A DNA stretch of 64,000 bases from contig NZ_QMEX01000011.1 in the NCBI RefSeq assembly GCF_003284925.1, positions 1 through 64,000 of the forward strand. The letters run 5' to 3'. The notes beneath the pieces were generated by a model. It ran no database searches, was not told the origin of the DNA, and was given only the letters and a program-made list of their open reading frames with translations. This document shows, one piece after another, positions 9,411 to 16,388 of this stretch. Source of the stretch: Mycolicibacter senuensis (lineage in GTDB: Bacteria > Actinomycetota > Actinomycetes > Mycobacteriales > Mycobacteriaceae). Made by a program: the position numbers and the translations under genes. Numbering within the stretch: position 1 is the first letter of the stretch; the number at the start of each line of letters is the position of its first letter.

Positions 9411-9586
9411 GCGATCGCCGCGGTGCTGATGGCGGCGATCCGCTTCGCCCGGCTTCGCCGCGCTCGCGATCGCCGCGGTGCTGATGGCGGCGATCCGCTT
9501 CGCCCGGCTTCGCCGCGCTCGCGATCGCCGCGGTGCTGTGGGCGGTGATCCGCTTCGCCCGGCTTCGCCGCGCTCGCGATCGCCGC
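9411..9586. repeat. 55-bp tandem repeat, 3.2 copies
   Basis: Three head-to-tail copies start at 9411, 9466 and 9521, with a partial fourth at 9576-9586. The first two copies are identical and the third differs at a few positions in its middle. Each unit begins GCGATCGCCG and contains CGCTTCGCCCGGCTTCGCCG. They fill most of the gap between the trehalase start and the next gene. There are no spacers, so this is not CRISPR. The reverse complement is related to the pair at 41300-41409. Confidence 0.95.
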
Positions 9587-9599
9587 TAAGGTGGGCGGG

Positions 9600-9794
9600 G
9601 TGGTTGGCTTCCTGAGCTGGTGGGACGGCGTTGAGCTGTGGCTATCCGGACTCGGCTTCGTGATCCAGACCGCGGTGGTGATGCCGGTGGTGCTGGCGTT
9701 GGCCTACATCCTGGCGGTGGTGCTGGACGCGATGCTGGGGCAGGGGATCCGGATACTGGAACGGGTCCGCCCCGACGACGGCGAGGCCCGGTAG
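9600..9794 (+). CDS. Small membrane protein (Rv2401A-like)
   Basis: A 64-residue protein begins with FLSWWDGVELWLSGLGF, then has a strongly hydrophobic segment (VIQTAVVMPVVLALAYILAVVL, about residues 21-42), then a charged C-terminal tail. Size, composition and place next to the trehalase gene match Rv2401A-type small mycobacterial membrane proteins. GTG codons occur at 9591 and 9600; the one at 9600 has AAGG at 9588-9591 upstream and is preferred. It ends in TAG directly abutting the ATG of another tiny ORF. Function unknown. Confidence 0.7.
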   Translation: MVGFLSWWDGVELWLSGLGFVIQTAVVMPVVLALAYILAVVLDAMLGQGIRILERVRPDDGEAR

Positions 9795-9872
9795 ATGCCG
9801 CGTTCGCAGGTGACGTTGATTCTGGTCGGATTGATCGCGCTGGTAATCGTCAGCTGGCTGCTGACCCGCTGA
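9795..9872 (+). CDS. Possible 25-residue single-pass membrane peptide
   Basis: The ATG at 9795 follows the preceding TAG without a gap. It encodes MPRSQVTLILVGLIALVIV followed by SWLLTR, a basic start, one hydrophobic segment and a basic end, as in small single-span membrane peptides. Its tight placement supports translational coupling with the small membrane protein upstream. The stop at 9870-9872 is the first base block of a 58-bp repeat. No homologue is recognised and the ORF is very short, so the call is tentative. Confidence 0.45.
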   Translation: MPRSQVTLILVGLIALVIVSWLLTR

Positions 9873-9996
9873 ACCGCGGGGGCCCGTGCCGCGGTTCCAG
9901 CTTCGGCTCTCCTCCGTGGAGCCTCGCTGAACCGCGGGGGCCCGTGCCGCGGTTCCAGCTTCGGCTCTCCTCCGTCGAGCCTCACTGAACCGCGGG
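9871..9996. repeat. 58-bp direct repeat, two copies plus a partial third, each with a hairpin
   Basis: Units start at 9871, 9929 and 9987 (partial). Each opens with GAACCGCGG-GGGCCCGTG-CCGCGGTTC, a 9-bp perfect stem, followed by CAGCTTCGGCTCTCCTCCGT. The two full copies differ at only about two positions. They lie just before the subI leader promoter and could act as tandem terminators isolating it from the small membrane genes. Confidence 0.93.
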
Positions 9997-10003
9997 GTTC
10001 TGT

Positions 10004-10009
10004 TAGGCT
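10004..10009 (+). promoter_or_regulatory. -10 element of a leaderless transcript for the subI leader peptide
   Basis: TAGGCT matches TANNNT and lies exactly 7 bases before the ATG at 10017. This is the spacing expected if transcription starts on the A of the ATG, the arrangement of leaderless mycobacterial mRNAs. Confidence 0.6.
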
Positions 10010-10016
10010 TCCCCGC

Positions 10017-10118
10017 ATGTTCGCAGCGTCCGGTGATGGAGTGTGCCGCGGCCCGGCCCTCCGGGTGTATATCGCCGTGGGTAATTGCGCTGTGGCCGAC
10101 GTGCACTGTTGTCGCTGA
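10017..10118 (+). CDS. Cysteine-rich leader peptide upstream of subI (predicted cysteine attenuator)
   Basis: A 33-residue ORF starts directly at the predicted transcript start. It contains four cysteines (10, 24, 31, 32) and ends VHCCR-stop. Leaderless short ORFs ending in cysteine runs are known in mycobacteria to act as cysteine-sensing attenuators of sulfur operons: ribosomes stall on the Cys codons when charged tRNA-Cys is scarce and change the downstream RNA fold. Its position before the sulfate transport operon, the leaderless promoter and the sequestering hairpin downstream all fit. The peptide itself probably has no other function. Confidence 0.6.
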   Translation: MFAASGDGVCRGPALRVYIAVGNCAVADVHCCR

Positions 10119-10174
10119 CTCCCGCCCGTCGGCGCTTGGGGGTCGCAATGCCCGGCTTCTCATTCATCGGGCCA

Positions 10175-10227
10175 TGACCTTTGCCACGCGACGGGAACCG
10201 ATTCCCTCAGTCTGCACGGAAAGGTCA
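10175..10227 (+). promoter_or_regulatory. RNA hairpin that can sequester the subI ribosome binding site
   Basis: TGACCTTT (10175-10182) is a perfect complement of AAAGGTCA (10220-10227), which holds most of the subI Shine-Dalgarno GGAAAGG (10218-10224). Between them lies a nested hairpin GGGAA-CCGA-TTCCC (10192-10205). Disruption of this fold by a ribosome stalled on the upstream leader peptide would free the site. This is inferred from base pairing only. Confidence 0.55.
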
Positions 10228-10230
10228 CCA

Positions 10231-11250
10231 ATGCCTCACACTGTCACCCGTGGCGCTGCCCTCGGTCTGGCCGCCATTCTGATCGCCGGGTGCGGCGGCG
10301 GCCCCAGCGACGTCGTCGGCGGCGGTGAACGGTCCGACGCTCACACCACGTTGACCCTGGTGGCCTACGCGGTGCCCGAACCCGGCTGGAGCAAGGTGAT
10401 CCCGGCCTTCTACGGCACCGAGGCGGGCGCCGACGTGCAGGTCGTCACCTCCTACGGAGCCTCGGGCGACCAGTCTCGTGGCGTCGCCAACGGCAAACCC
10501 GCCGACATCGTGAACTTCTCCGTCGAACCCGACATCACCAGGCTGGTCAAGGCCGGCAAGATCGGCGAGGACTGGAACGCCGACGTCACCAAGGGCATCC
10601 CGTTCGGCTCGGTGGTGACCCTGATGGTGCGGCAGGGCAATCCCAAGCACATCAAGGACTGGGACGACCTCCTGGCGCCCGGCATCGAGGTCATCACTCC
10701 CAGCCCGCTGAGTTCCGGATCCGCGAAGTGGAATCTGTTGGCCCCGTACGCCGTCAAGAGTGAGGGCGGCAAAAATCCGCAGGCCGGCCTGGACTTCGTC
10801 GACAGACTTGTGACCGACCATGTCAAGCTGCGTCCGGGCTCGGGACGGGAGGCCACCGATGTGTTCCTGCAGGGCAGCGGCGATGTATTGATCAGCTACG
10901 AGAATGAGGCGATCGCCGTCGAGCGCAAGGGCAAACCCGTGGAGCACGTGAATCCGCCGCAGACGTTCAAGATCGAGAATCCGCTGGCGGTGGTGACCTC
11001 CAGCCGACACCTGGACACTGCCACCGCGTTCAAGAACTTTCAGTACACGCCCGCCGCGCAACGGCTGTGGGCGCAGGCGGGCTTCCGTCCGGTCGACCCA
11101 AGCGTGGCGGCCGAGTTCCGCGAGGCGTTCCCGGCGCCGGGCCAGCTGTGGACGGTCGCCGATCTAGGCGGTTGGGAGGTCGTCGACAGCGGTCTGTTCG
11201 ACAAGGACAGCGGCGCCATCACCAAGGTCTACACCCGGGCCACCGGATGA
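10231..11250 (+). CDS. subI: Sulfate ABC transporter substrate-binding lipoprotein
   Basis: The 339-residue precursor has the lipobox LIAGC with Cys21 as the lipidation site, then a type II periplasmic binding fold. It matches mycobacterial SubI (Rv2400c, about 356 residues), which binds sulfate (and likely thiosulfate) outside the membrane. Typical segments are VVTSYGASGDQSR, GKPADIVNFSVEPD and TPSPLSSGSAKWN. The frame runs open from 10033, but the ATG at 10231 has GGAAAGG 6 bases upstream and starts the signal peptide. Its TGA overlaps the ATG of cysT by 4 bases, making it the first structural gene of the operon. Confidence 0.96.
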   Translation: MPHTVTRGAALGLAAILIAGCGGGPSDVVGGGERSDAHTTLTLVAYAVPEPGWSKVIPAFYGTEAGADVQVVTSYGASGDQSRGVANGKPADIVNFSVEPDITRLVKAGKIGEDWNADVTKGIPFGSVVTLMVRQGNPKHIKDWDDLLAPGIEVITPSPLSSGSAKWNLLAPYAVKSEGGKNPQAGLDFVDRLVTDHVKLRPGSGREATDVFLQGSGDVLISYENEAIAVERKGKPVEHVNPPQTFKIENPLAVVTSSRHLDTATAFKNFQYTPAAQRLWAQAGFRPVDPSVAAEFREAFPAPGQLWTVADLGGWEVVDSGLFDKDSGAITKVYTRATG

Positions 11251-12104
11251 CCGAGATCGTGGTCACCGAGGCGACCCGGACCGGCGGAGACGAGCCGCCG
11301 GTGTACACCGGGTTGCATCGCGAAGGCGTCTCGCTGCGGGTGGGTGCCGCGGTGGTGTGGCTGTCGCTGATCGTGCTGGCGCCGCTGGCCGCGGTGAGCT
11401 GGCAGGCCGCCGGTGGTGGCTGGCAGGCGTTCCGGCTGGCGGTCACCTCGCACGCCGCGCTGGAGTCCTTCCGGGTGACGCTGACGATCGCGACCGGGGT
11501 CACCGTTGTCAACCTCGCGTTCGGGCTGCTGATTGCCTGGGTACTGGTGCGTGACGACTTCGTCGGCAAGCGCTTCGTCGACGTCATCATTGACCTGCCG
11601 TTCGCGTTGCCCACCATCGTCGCCAGCCTGGTGATGCTGGCGCTGTACGGCCCGGCCAGCCCGGTGAACGTGCACCTGCAGCACACCGCCTGGGGCGTCG
11701 GTTTGGCGCTGGCCTTCGTCACCCTGCCATTCGTGGTGCGCGCGGTACAACCGGTGCTGTTGGAGATCGATCGGGAGGTCGAGGAGGCCGCCGCGTCGCT
11801 GGGCGCCTCGGGTGCGACGATCTTTCGTTCGGTGGTCTTGCCGTCGTTGACTCCGGCGCTGCTGACCGGAGCGGGCCTGGCATTCTCCCGGGCCATCGGC
11901 GAATTCGGCTCGGTGGTGTTGATCGGTGGGGCGGTGCCCGGTAAGACCGAGGTGTCCTCGCAGTGGATCCGGACCCTGATCGAGAACGACGACCGCACCG
12001 GAGCCGCGGCGATCTCCCTTGTACTGCTCACAGTTTCGTTCTTGGTGTTGCTGGCACTGCGGGTACTGGGTGCGCGGGTGGCCAAGCGACAGGAGCGGTC
12101 CTGA
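11247..12104 (+). CDS. cysT: Sulfate ABC transporter permease CysT
   Basis: The 285-residue inner-membrane protein has about six hydrophobic segments and the permease EAA loop (EVEEAAASLGASGATIFRSVVLP), which contacts the ATPase. It pairs with CysW to form the sulfate channel. It starts with an ATG overlapping the subI stop (ATGA) and ends with a TGA sharing one base with the cysW ATG. Length and order are the same as Rv2399c. The first 25 residues are cytoplasmic and polar. Confidence 0.95.
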   Translation: MTEIVVTEATRTGGDEPPVYTGLHREGVSLRVGAAVVWLSLIVLAPLAAVSWQAAGGGWQAFRLAVTSHAALESFRVTLTIATGVTVVNLAFGLLIAWVLVRDDFVGKRFVDVIIDLPFALPTIVASLVMLALYGPASPVNVHLQHTAWGVGLALAFVTLPFVVRAVQPVLLEIDREVEEAAASLGASGATIFRSVVLPSLTPALLTGAGLAFSRAIGEFGSVVLIGGAVPGKTEVSSQWIRTLIENDDRTGAAAISLVLLTVSFLVLLALRVLGARVAKRQERS

Positions 12105-12919
12105 TGACTCCGTCACCGAAAGTCCGTTACCTCACCCGCTTTCTGGCGCTGACCTACATCGGCTTGTTGCTGATCGTTCCGGTGTCATTGATCCTGTGGC
12201 GCAGCTTCGCGCCCGGATTCGGACAGTTCTTCGCCTACATCTCCACTCCGGCGGCGATTTCGGCGTTGCAGCTGTCGCTGCTGGTGGTGGCGATCGTGGT
12301 GCCGCTGAACGTCGCCTTCGGTATCCCGACGGCGCTGGTGCTGGCCCGCAACAGGTTCCGCGGCAAGGGAGCGCTCCAGGCGATCATCGACCTGCCTTTT
12401 GCGGTGTCGCCGGTCATCGTCGGGGTCGCGCTGATCGTGCTGTGGGGATCGGCCGGGTTGCTGGGTTTCGTGGAGAACAGTTGGGGTCTCAAGATCATCT
12501 TCGGCCTGCCCGGCATCGTACTGGCCAGCATTTTCGTCACCCTGCCGTTCGTGATCCGGGAAGTCGAACCGGTGCTGCACGAACTGGGCGCCGACATGGA
12601 GGAAGCGGCCGCGACGCTGGGTTCAAGCTCGTGGCAGACGTTCTGGCGGATCACACTTCCGTCGATCCGGTGGGGACTGACCTATGGAATCGTGCTGACC
12701 GTGGCGCGCACGCTGGGTGAGTACGGCGCGGTGTTGATCGTGTCGTCCAATCTGCCCGGCACATCCCAGACGCTGACACTGCTGGTGTCCGACCGCTACA
12801 ACCGCGGCGCCGAATACGGCGCCTACGCCTTGTCGACGCTGTTGATGACGGTTTCGGCGTTGGTGTTGATCGTCTCTGTGGTGCTCGACATGCGGCGGGC
12901 CGGAAAGGGGAGCAGATGA
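12104..12919 (+). CDS. cysW: Sulfate ABC transporter permease CysW
   Basis: The 271-residue second permease subunit (Rv2398c about 272) has a short polar start, TM1 ([19 protein letters not shown]) and the EAA loop [23 protein letters not shown]. Its fold is the same as CysT. It starts at an ATG sharing a base with the cysT stop and overlaps cysA by 4 bases. Open reading upstream of 12104 in this frame overlaps cysT and is not used. Confidence 0.95.
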   Translation: MTPSPKVRYLTRFLALTYIGLLLIVPVSLILWRSFAPGFGQFFAYISTPAAISALQLSLLVVAIVVPLNVAFGIPTALVLARNRFRGKGALQAIIDLPFAVSPVIVGVALIVLWGSAGLLGFVENSWGLKIIFGLPGIVLASIFVTLPFVIREVEPVLHELGADMEEAAATLGSSSWQTFWRITLPSIRWGLTYGIVLTVARTLGEYGAVLIVSSNLPGTSQTLTLLVSDRYNRGAEYGAYALSTLLMTVSALVLIVSVVLDMRRAGKGSR

Positions 12920-13935
12920 CCGACGCAATCAGCGTGCGCGGAGCCAACAAACGCTACGGAGACTTCGTCGCACTCGACAACGTCAACTTCGCGGTGCCGT
13001 CCGGGTCCCTCACCGCACTGCTGGGCCCCAGCGGCTCGGGCAAGTCCACGCTGTTGCGGGCGATCGCCGGCCTCGACCACCCGGACAGCGGAACGGTGAC
13101 GATCAACGGCGTCGACGTCACCGGTGTCCCGCCGCAGCGGCGCGGCATCGGATTCGTGTTCCAGCACTATGCGGCGTTCAAGCACATGACGGTGCGCGAC
13201 AACGTGGCGTTCGGGCTCAAGATCCGCAAACGACCCAAGTCCGAGGTCAAGGAGAAAGTGGACAACCTGCTGGAAGTGGTCGGGCTCAGCGGGTTTCAGG
13301 CCCGCTATCCCAACCAGCTCTCCGGTGGGCAGCGGCAGCGGATGGCGTTGGCGCGGGCATTGGCGGTGGACCCGCAGGTGCTGCTGCTCGACGAGCCGTT
13401 CGGGGCATTGGACGCCAAGGTACGGGAGGATCTGCGGGCGTGGCTGCGCCGGCTGCACGAGGAGGTCCACGTCACCACGGTGCTCGTCACCCACGACCAG
13501 GCCGAGGCGCTGGATGTCGCGGACCGTATCGCGGTACTCAATCAGGGCCGTATCGAACAGCTCGGTTCCCCGACCGAGGTCTATGACGCTCCGGCGAACG
13601 CGTTCGTGATGTCGTTCCTCGGGGCGGTGTCCTCGCTCAACGGTGCCCTGGTGCGCCCGCACGACATCCGGGTCGGTCGCACCCCGGAGATGGCGGTGGC
13701 CGCCGTCGGCGACACCGCCGAGGCGTCCGCGGTGCTGCGCGCGGTAGTGCACCGGGTGGTTGCGCTGGGCTTCGAGGTCCGTGTCGAGCTGATCAACGCC
13801 GCCACCCATGCGCCCTTCATCGCCCAGATCACCCGCGGCGACGCCGAGGCGCTGGCCTTGGCCGAAGGGGACACCGTCTATGTGCGGGCCACCCGGGTGC
13901 CGCCGCTGCGCGAGTCCACGTTCCCAGTGAACTGA
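12916..13935 (+). CDS. cysA: Sulfate ABC transporter ATP-binding protein CysA
   Basis: The 339-residue ABC ATPase has Walker [10 protein letters not shown] (residues about 36-44), the signature LSGGQRQR, Walker [15 protein letters not shown] and a switch His in VTHDQ. The C-terminal ~100 residues form the TOBE-like regulatory domain of the CysA/MalK type. It powers sulfate import through CysTW. The ATG overlaps the cysW stop. It is the last gene of the operon; about 100 bases later a separate promoter serves the next gene. Confidence 0.96.
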   Translation: MTDAISVRGANKRYGDFVALDNVNFAVPSGSLTALLGPSGSGKSTLLRAIAGLDHPDSGTVTINGVDVTGVPPQRRGIGFVFQHYAAFKHMTVRDNVAFGLKIRKRPKSEVKEKVDNLLEVVGLSGFQARYPNQLSGGQRQRMALARALAVDPQVLLLDEPFGALDAKVREDLRAWLRRLHEEVHVTTVLVTHDQAEALDVADRIAVLNQGRIEQLGSPTEVYDAPANAFVMSFLGAVSSLNGALVRPHDIRVGRTPEMAVAAVGDTAEASAVLRAVVHRVVALGFEVRVELINAATHAPFIAQITRGDAEALALAEGDTVYVRATRVPPLRESTFPVN

Positions 13936-13964
13936 CCCACCTTCGGTCGTTTTGTTTGGATTCG

Positions 13965-13994
13965 TTGACAATCGCCCACTAAATTTCGTAACGT
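13965..13994 (+). promoter_or_regulatory. Promoter for the exported protein gene at 14042
   Basis: TTGACA (13965-13970) and TAACGT (13989-13994) are separated by 18 bases, a good sigma-70-type promoter placed 48 bases upstream of the ATG. The region is clearly AT-richer than its surroundings. Confidence 0.6.
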
Positions 13995-14041
13995 GTCGCT
14001 CACGTAGTTTTCAGGTTGTTCATATACTTGGGGGTGTTGCG

Positions 14042-14938
14042 ATGTCGCGTTCCGTTGACGGAAGCCGGGAGCAGCGGCGTCGCGCCGCTCGATTGCGGGC
14101 GGTCACGGCCGCGGCCTTGACATTCGGCGCGGCCACGTTGAGCGTCGGCGCCCCGGCCAACGCCGACATTCCTGACTTCGACGACGTACTGTCTGACCTC
14201 GCGGCACCGGTGGTCGACGTGACGAGTGACGCTGATTTGCCGCCGTTGCTGGATGGACTTACCTTCGACCCGCACCTGGACCTCGATAGCTCGCTGATCC
14301 ATCTCTCGTCTGAAACCGGGCCTGTTGTGGACGTGGATTCCGGCCCGCCGGCGCCACCGGTAGTCGGTGCGGAGGAGTTTGCCGCGGCTCACGACTTCGG
14401 GGCGACTTACGATTCTGAGGCCGCTCATGATGCGGCAGGCTCCGCTGCTGCCACCGTTCCCGAAGGTATCCACGAACAGATCGAGTACTACCAAGCGGTG
14501 TTGGCGAATTATGCGTCGCAGCGGGTCTACCTCTCCCCAGACGAACGTGCGTTCTACGACCCTTACTACGAGAACATCGCAAAGAGTCTGCAAATGATGC
14601 AATGTTGGGAGCTCACCGGCGACATGAACAGTTGTGTGGGTGTCCCCGGTGGCGACGGTTTCCCGGGCGGCAATCTTCCGGACATCAATTCGCCGTGGGC
14701 AGACCCGCTCCAACTCCACAACCAGGTGGAGGATTCGGTATATCGCTTCCTCAATGACTGGTTCATCGCGCCGCTATATACCGTTGGCAGCTGGATCTAC
14801 ACAGTTGGCAGCTGGATCGGCTGGGCCACCGACCCGCTCTTGCCGGTCGCGCAGTTCGCGACCGAAGTCGCCCACAATGTCGCCAAAGGGCTTGCCGATA
14901 TGGTGGTCTCGGCCGCACGCTTCCTGACGGGCACGTAG
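14042..14938 (+). CDS. Exported mycobacterial protein of unknown function
   Basis: The 298-residue protein begins with an Arg-rich n-region (about 20 residues), a hydrophobic core (AVTAAALTFGAATLSVGA) and an AxA-type cleavage site near PANADIPD. The mature N-terminal half is very acidic (Asp/Ser/Pro rich) and looks disordered. The C-terminal half is more ordered, with two cysteines about 10 residues apart (CWELTGDMNSC) and a direct duplication of YTVGSWI. I recognise no family function. It is a single-gene unit with its own promoter, convergent with the sirohydrochlorin chelatase gene. The frame opens at 13952, but the ATG at 14042 starts the signal peptide. Confidence 0.78.
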   Translation: MSRSVDGSREQRRRAARLRAVTAAALTFGAATLSVGAPANADIPDFDDVLSDLAAPVVDVTSDADLPPLLDGLTFDPHLDLDSSLIHLSSETGPVVDVDSGPPAPPVVGAEEFAAAHDFGATYDSEAAHDAAGSAAATVPEGIHEQIEYYQAVLANYASQRVYLSPDERAFYDPYYENIAKSLQMMQCWELTGDMNSCVGVPGGDGFPGGNLPDINSPWADPLQLHNQVEDSVYRFLNDWFIAPLYTVGSWIYTVGSWIGWATDPLLPVAQFATEVAHNVAKGLADMVVSAARFLTGT

Positions 14939-14952
14939 CCCGACCGGCGTAA

Positions 14953-15660
14953 TCAGGCAGCCAAGCCCTTGGCAGCCAGCGCCGTCTCCACCCGGTCCAG
15001 CACGGTCGCGGCTACCAGGCGGTGCGCGCCGAGCGGTTCGGCCATCGGAATGCCCTCGCGGCGTGCGTATTCGGCGATGCCATCGGTGATCTTGCCGTGC
15101 GCCAGGAACCATGGCGCGATCATCAGCCGCTCGGCGCCGCGCGCCCGGAGCCGCTCGGCCGCTTGCGACACCGAGCCCGCCATGGTGGCGAAAGCCATTT
15201 CTACACCCGTCCAACGGGTTCCGCGCGACAACCGGTCGGTGACGCGCGCGGTGCGGGCGTTGGCGACAGCGTCCGACGATCCGACCGCGACCGCCACCAC
15301 GCCCAGCTGCGGGTCGAACCGCGACGCCCCGGCCGAGGTCAGCCGCTCACCGAGCACCTGCACCAGCCGACGGTCTTCGCCCAACGTGGGAGCCACCCGG
15401 ACGGTCGCCCCGGATTCTTCGATCATCCCCGGGATGTCGATGCGAGCGTGGTAGGCGCTGGCCAACAGGAACGGCACCACGATGGCGTCGTCGCCGACGT
15501 CGGCCAGCACCTCGCGCAGATTCGGGGTGTTGTGTTCGCAAAACGCCACCCGCACATCGTGTTCGGGCGCCACCCGGCGCAGATGCCCGGCGATCGCCCG
15601 GGTGTTGGCGGCCGAGCGCGGATCCCGGCTGCCGTGCGCCGTCAAGACCAGGGTGGTCAC
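14953..15660 (-). CDS. Sirohydrochlorin ferrochelatase/cobaltochelatase, CbiX/SirB family
   Basis: The 235-residue protein begins with the CbiX signature LVLTAHGSRDPRS. A second half repeats the fold (LMIAPWFLAHGKITD), so both chelatase half-domains are present with a metal-binding His in each. It inserts iron into sirohydrochlorin to give siroheme, the cofactor of the NirA sulfite reductase encoded two genes upstream. The GTG at 15660-15658 overlaps the cysH stop by 4 bases (GTGA) and is preferred; an ATG at 15678 in frame is also possible. It corresponds to Rv2393 and ends the nirA operon. Confidence 0.88.
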   Translation of the reverse strand: MTTLVLTAHGSRDPRSAANTRAIAGHLRRVAPEHDVRVAFCEHNTPNLREVLADVGDDAIVVPFLLASAYHARIDIPGMIEESGATVRVAPTLGEDRRLVQVLGERLTSAGASRFDPQLGVVAVAVGSSDAVANARTARVTDRLSRGTRWTGVEMAFATMAGSVSQAAERLRARGAERLMIAPWFLAHGKITDGIAEYARREGIPMAEPLGAHRLVAATVLDRVETALAAKGLAA

Positions 15661-16388
15661 GAGGCGTGCAGCCCGCATTCGGTCTTGGCGCTACCGGCCC
15701 AGCGGCCGCTGCGCGGATCGGCACCGGCCGCCGGCTTGACGGTGCACGGCGCGCAGCCGATCGACGGGTAGCCCTCGTCGATCAGCGGGTTCACCAGCAC
15801 GTTGTTCGCGGCGATGTAGGCGTTGAACTCGTCGTCGGTCCAGGCCGCGATTGGGTTGATCTTCACCAGACCGAACTGCTCGTCGAAGCTGATCAGCGGG
15901 GCGTTGGCCCGGGTCGGCGCCTCCACCCGCCGCAGCCCGGTCACCCACGCCGAGTAGCCGCTCAGCGTGCGGGCCAGCGGCTCGACCTTGCGCAGCCGGC
16001 AGCACAGCGCCGGATTCGACGCGAACAGATCCTTGCCGTGGCCGGCGTCCTGCTCGGCGACGGTCTGCTCGGGGGTCACGTTGACCAACGCGATGTCATA
16101 CATCGCCTCGACCGCATCGCGGGTGCCGATGGTCTCGGCGAAGTGGTACCCGGTGTCGAGGAACAGCACCGGTACCCCCGGGCGCACCTTGGCCGCCAGA
16201 TCCACCAGCACAGCGTCGGCCATATTGGAGGCCACCACGTAGTTGCAGGTGGCGCCGCCACGCGGTCCGTTGACACCGCCGAAGTTCGCCTCGGTCCACT
16301 CCAGCAGCTCGGCGGCGGTGGCGCCGTCGAGCTCGGCAGCCCCCTTGGCGGCCAGTTCTCGCAACTCGTCTTCGCTGTGCGGCCTCAT
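15657..16388 (-). CDS. cysH: Adenylylsulfate (APS) reductase
   Basis: The 243-residue protein reduces APS to sulfite. The [4Fe-4S] cysteine pairs CCRLRK (Cys129, Cys130) and CAPC (Cys212, Cys215) mark it as an APS rather than PAPS reductase, and the catalytic Cys238 lies in the C-terminal ECGLH tail. The ATP-pyrophosphatase-type fold includes LFLDTGYHF. The ATG at 16388-16386 overlaps the nirA stop by 4 bases, so the frame open to 16421 is not used. It acts between ATP sulfurylase and NirA. Confidence 0.95.
   Translation of the reverse strand: MRPHSEDELRELAAKGAAELDGATAAELLEWTEANFGGVNGPRGGATCNYVVASNMADAVLVDLAAKVRPGVPVLFLDTGYHFAETIGTRDAVEAMYDIALVNVTPEQTVAEQDAGHGKDLFASNPALCCRLRKVEPLARTLSGYSAWVTGLRRVEAPTRANAPLISFDEQFGLVKINPIAAWTDDEFNAYIAANNVLVNPLIDEGYPSIGCAPCTVKPAAGADPRSGRWAGSAKTECGLHAS

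Noticed and set aside
9411-9586. CRISPR array
   Set aside because: The repeats are contiguous without spacers, and no cas genes are present.
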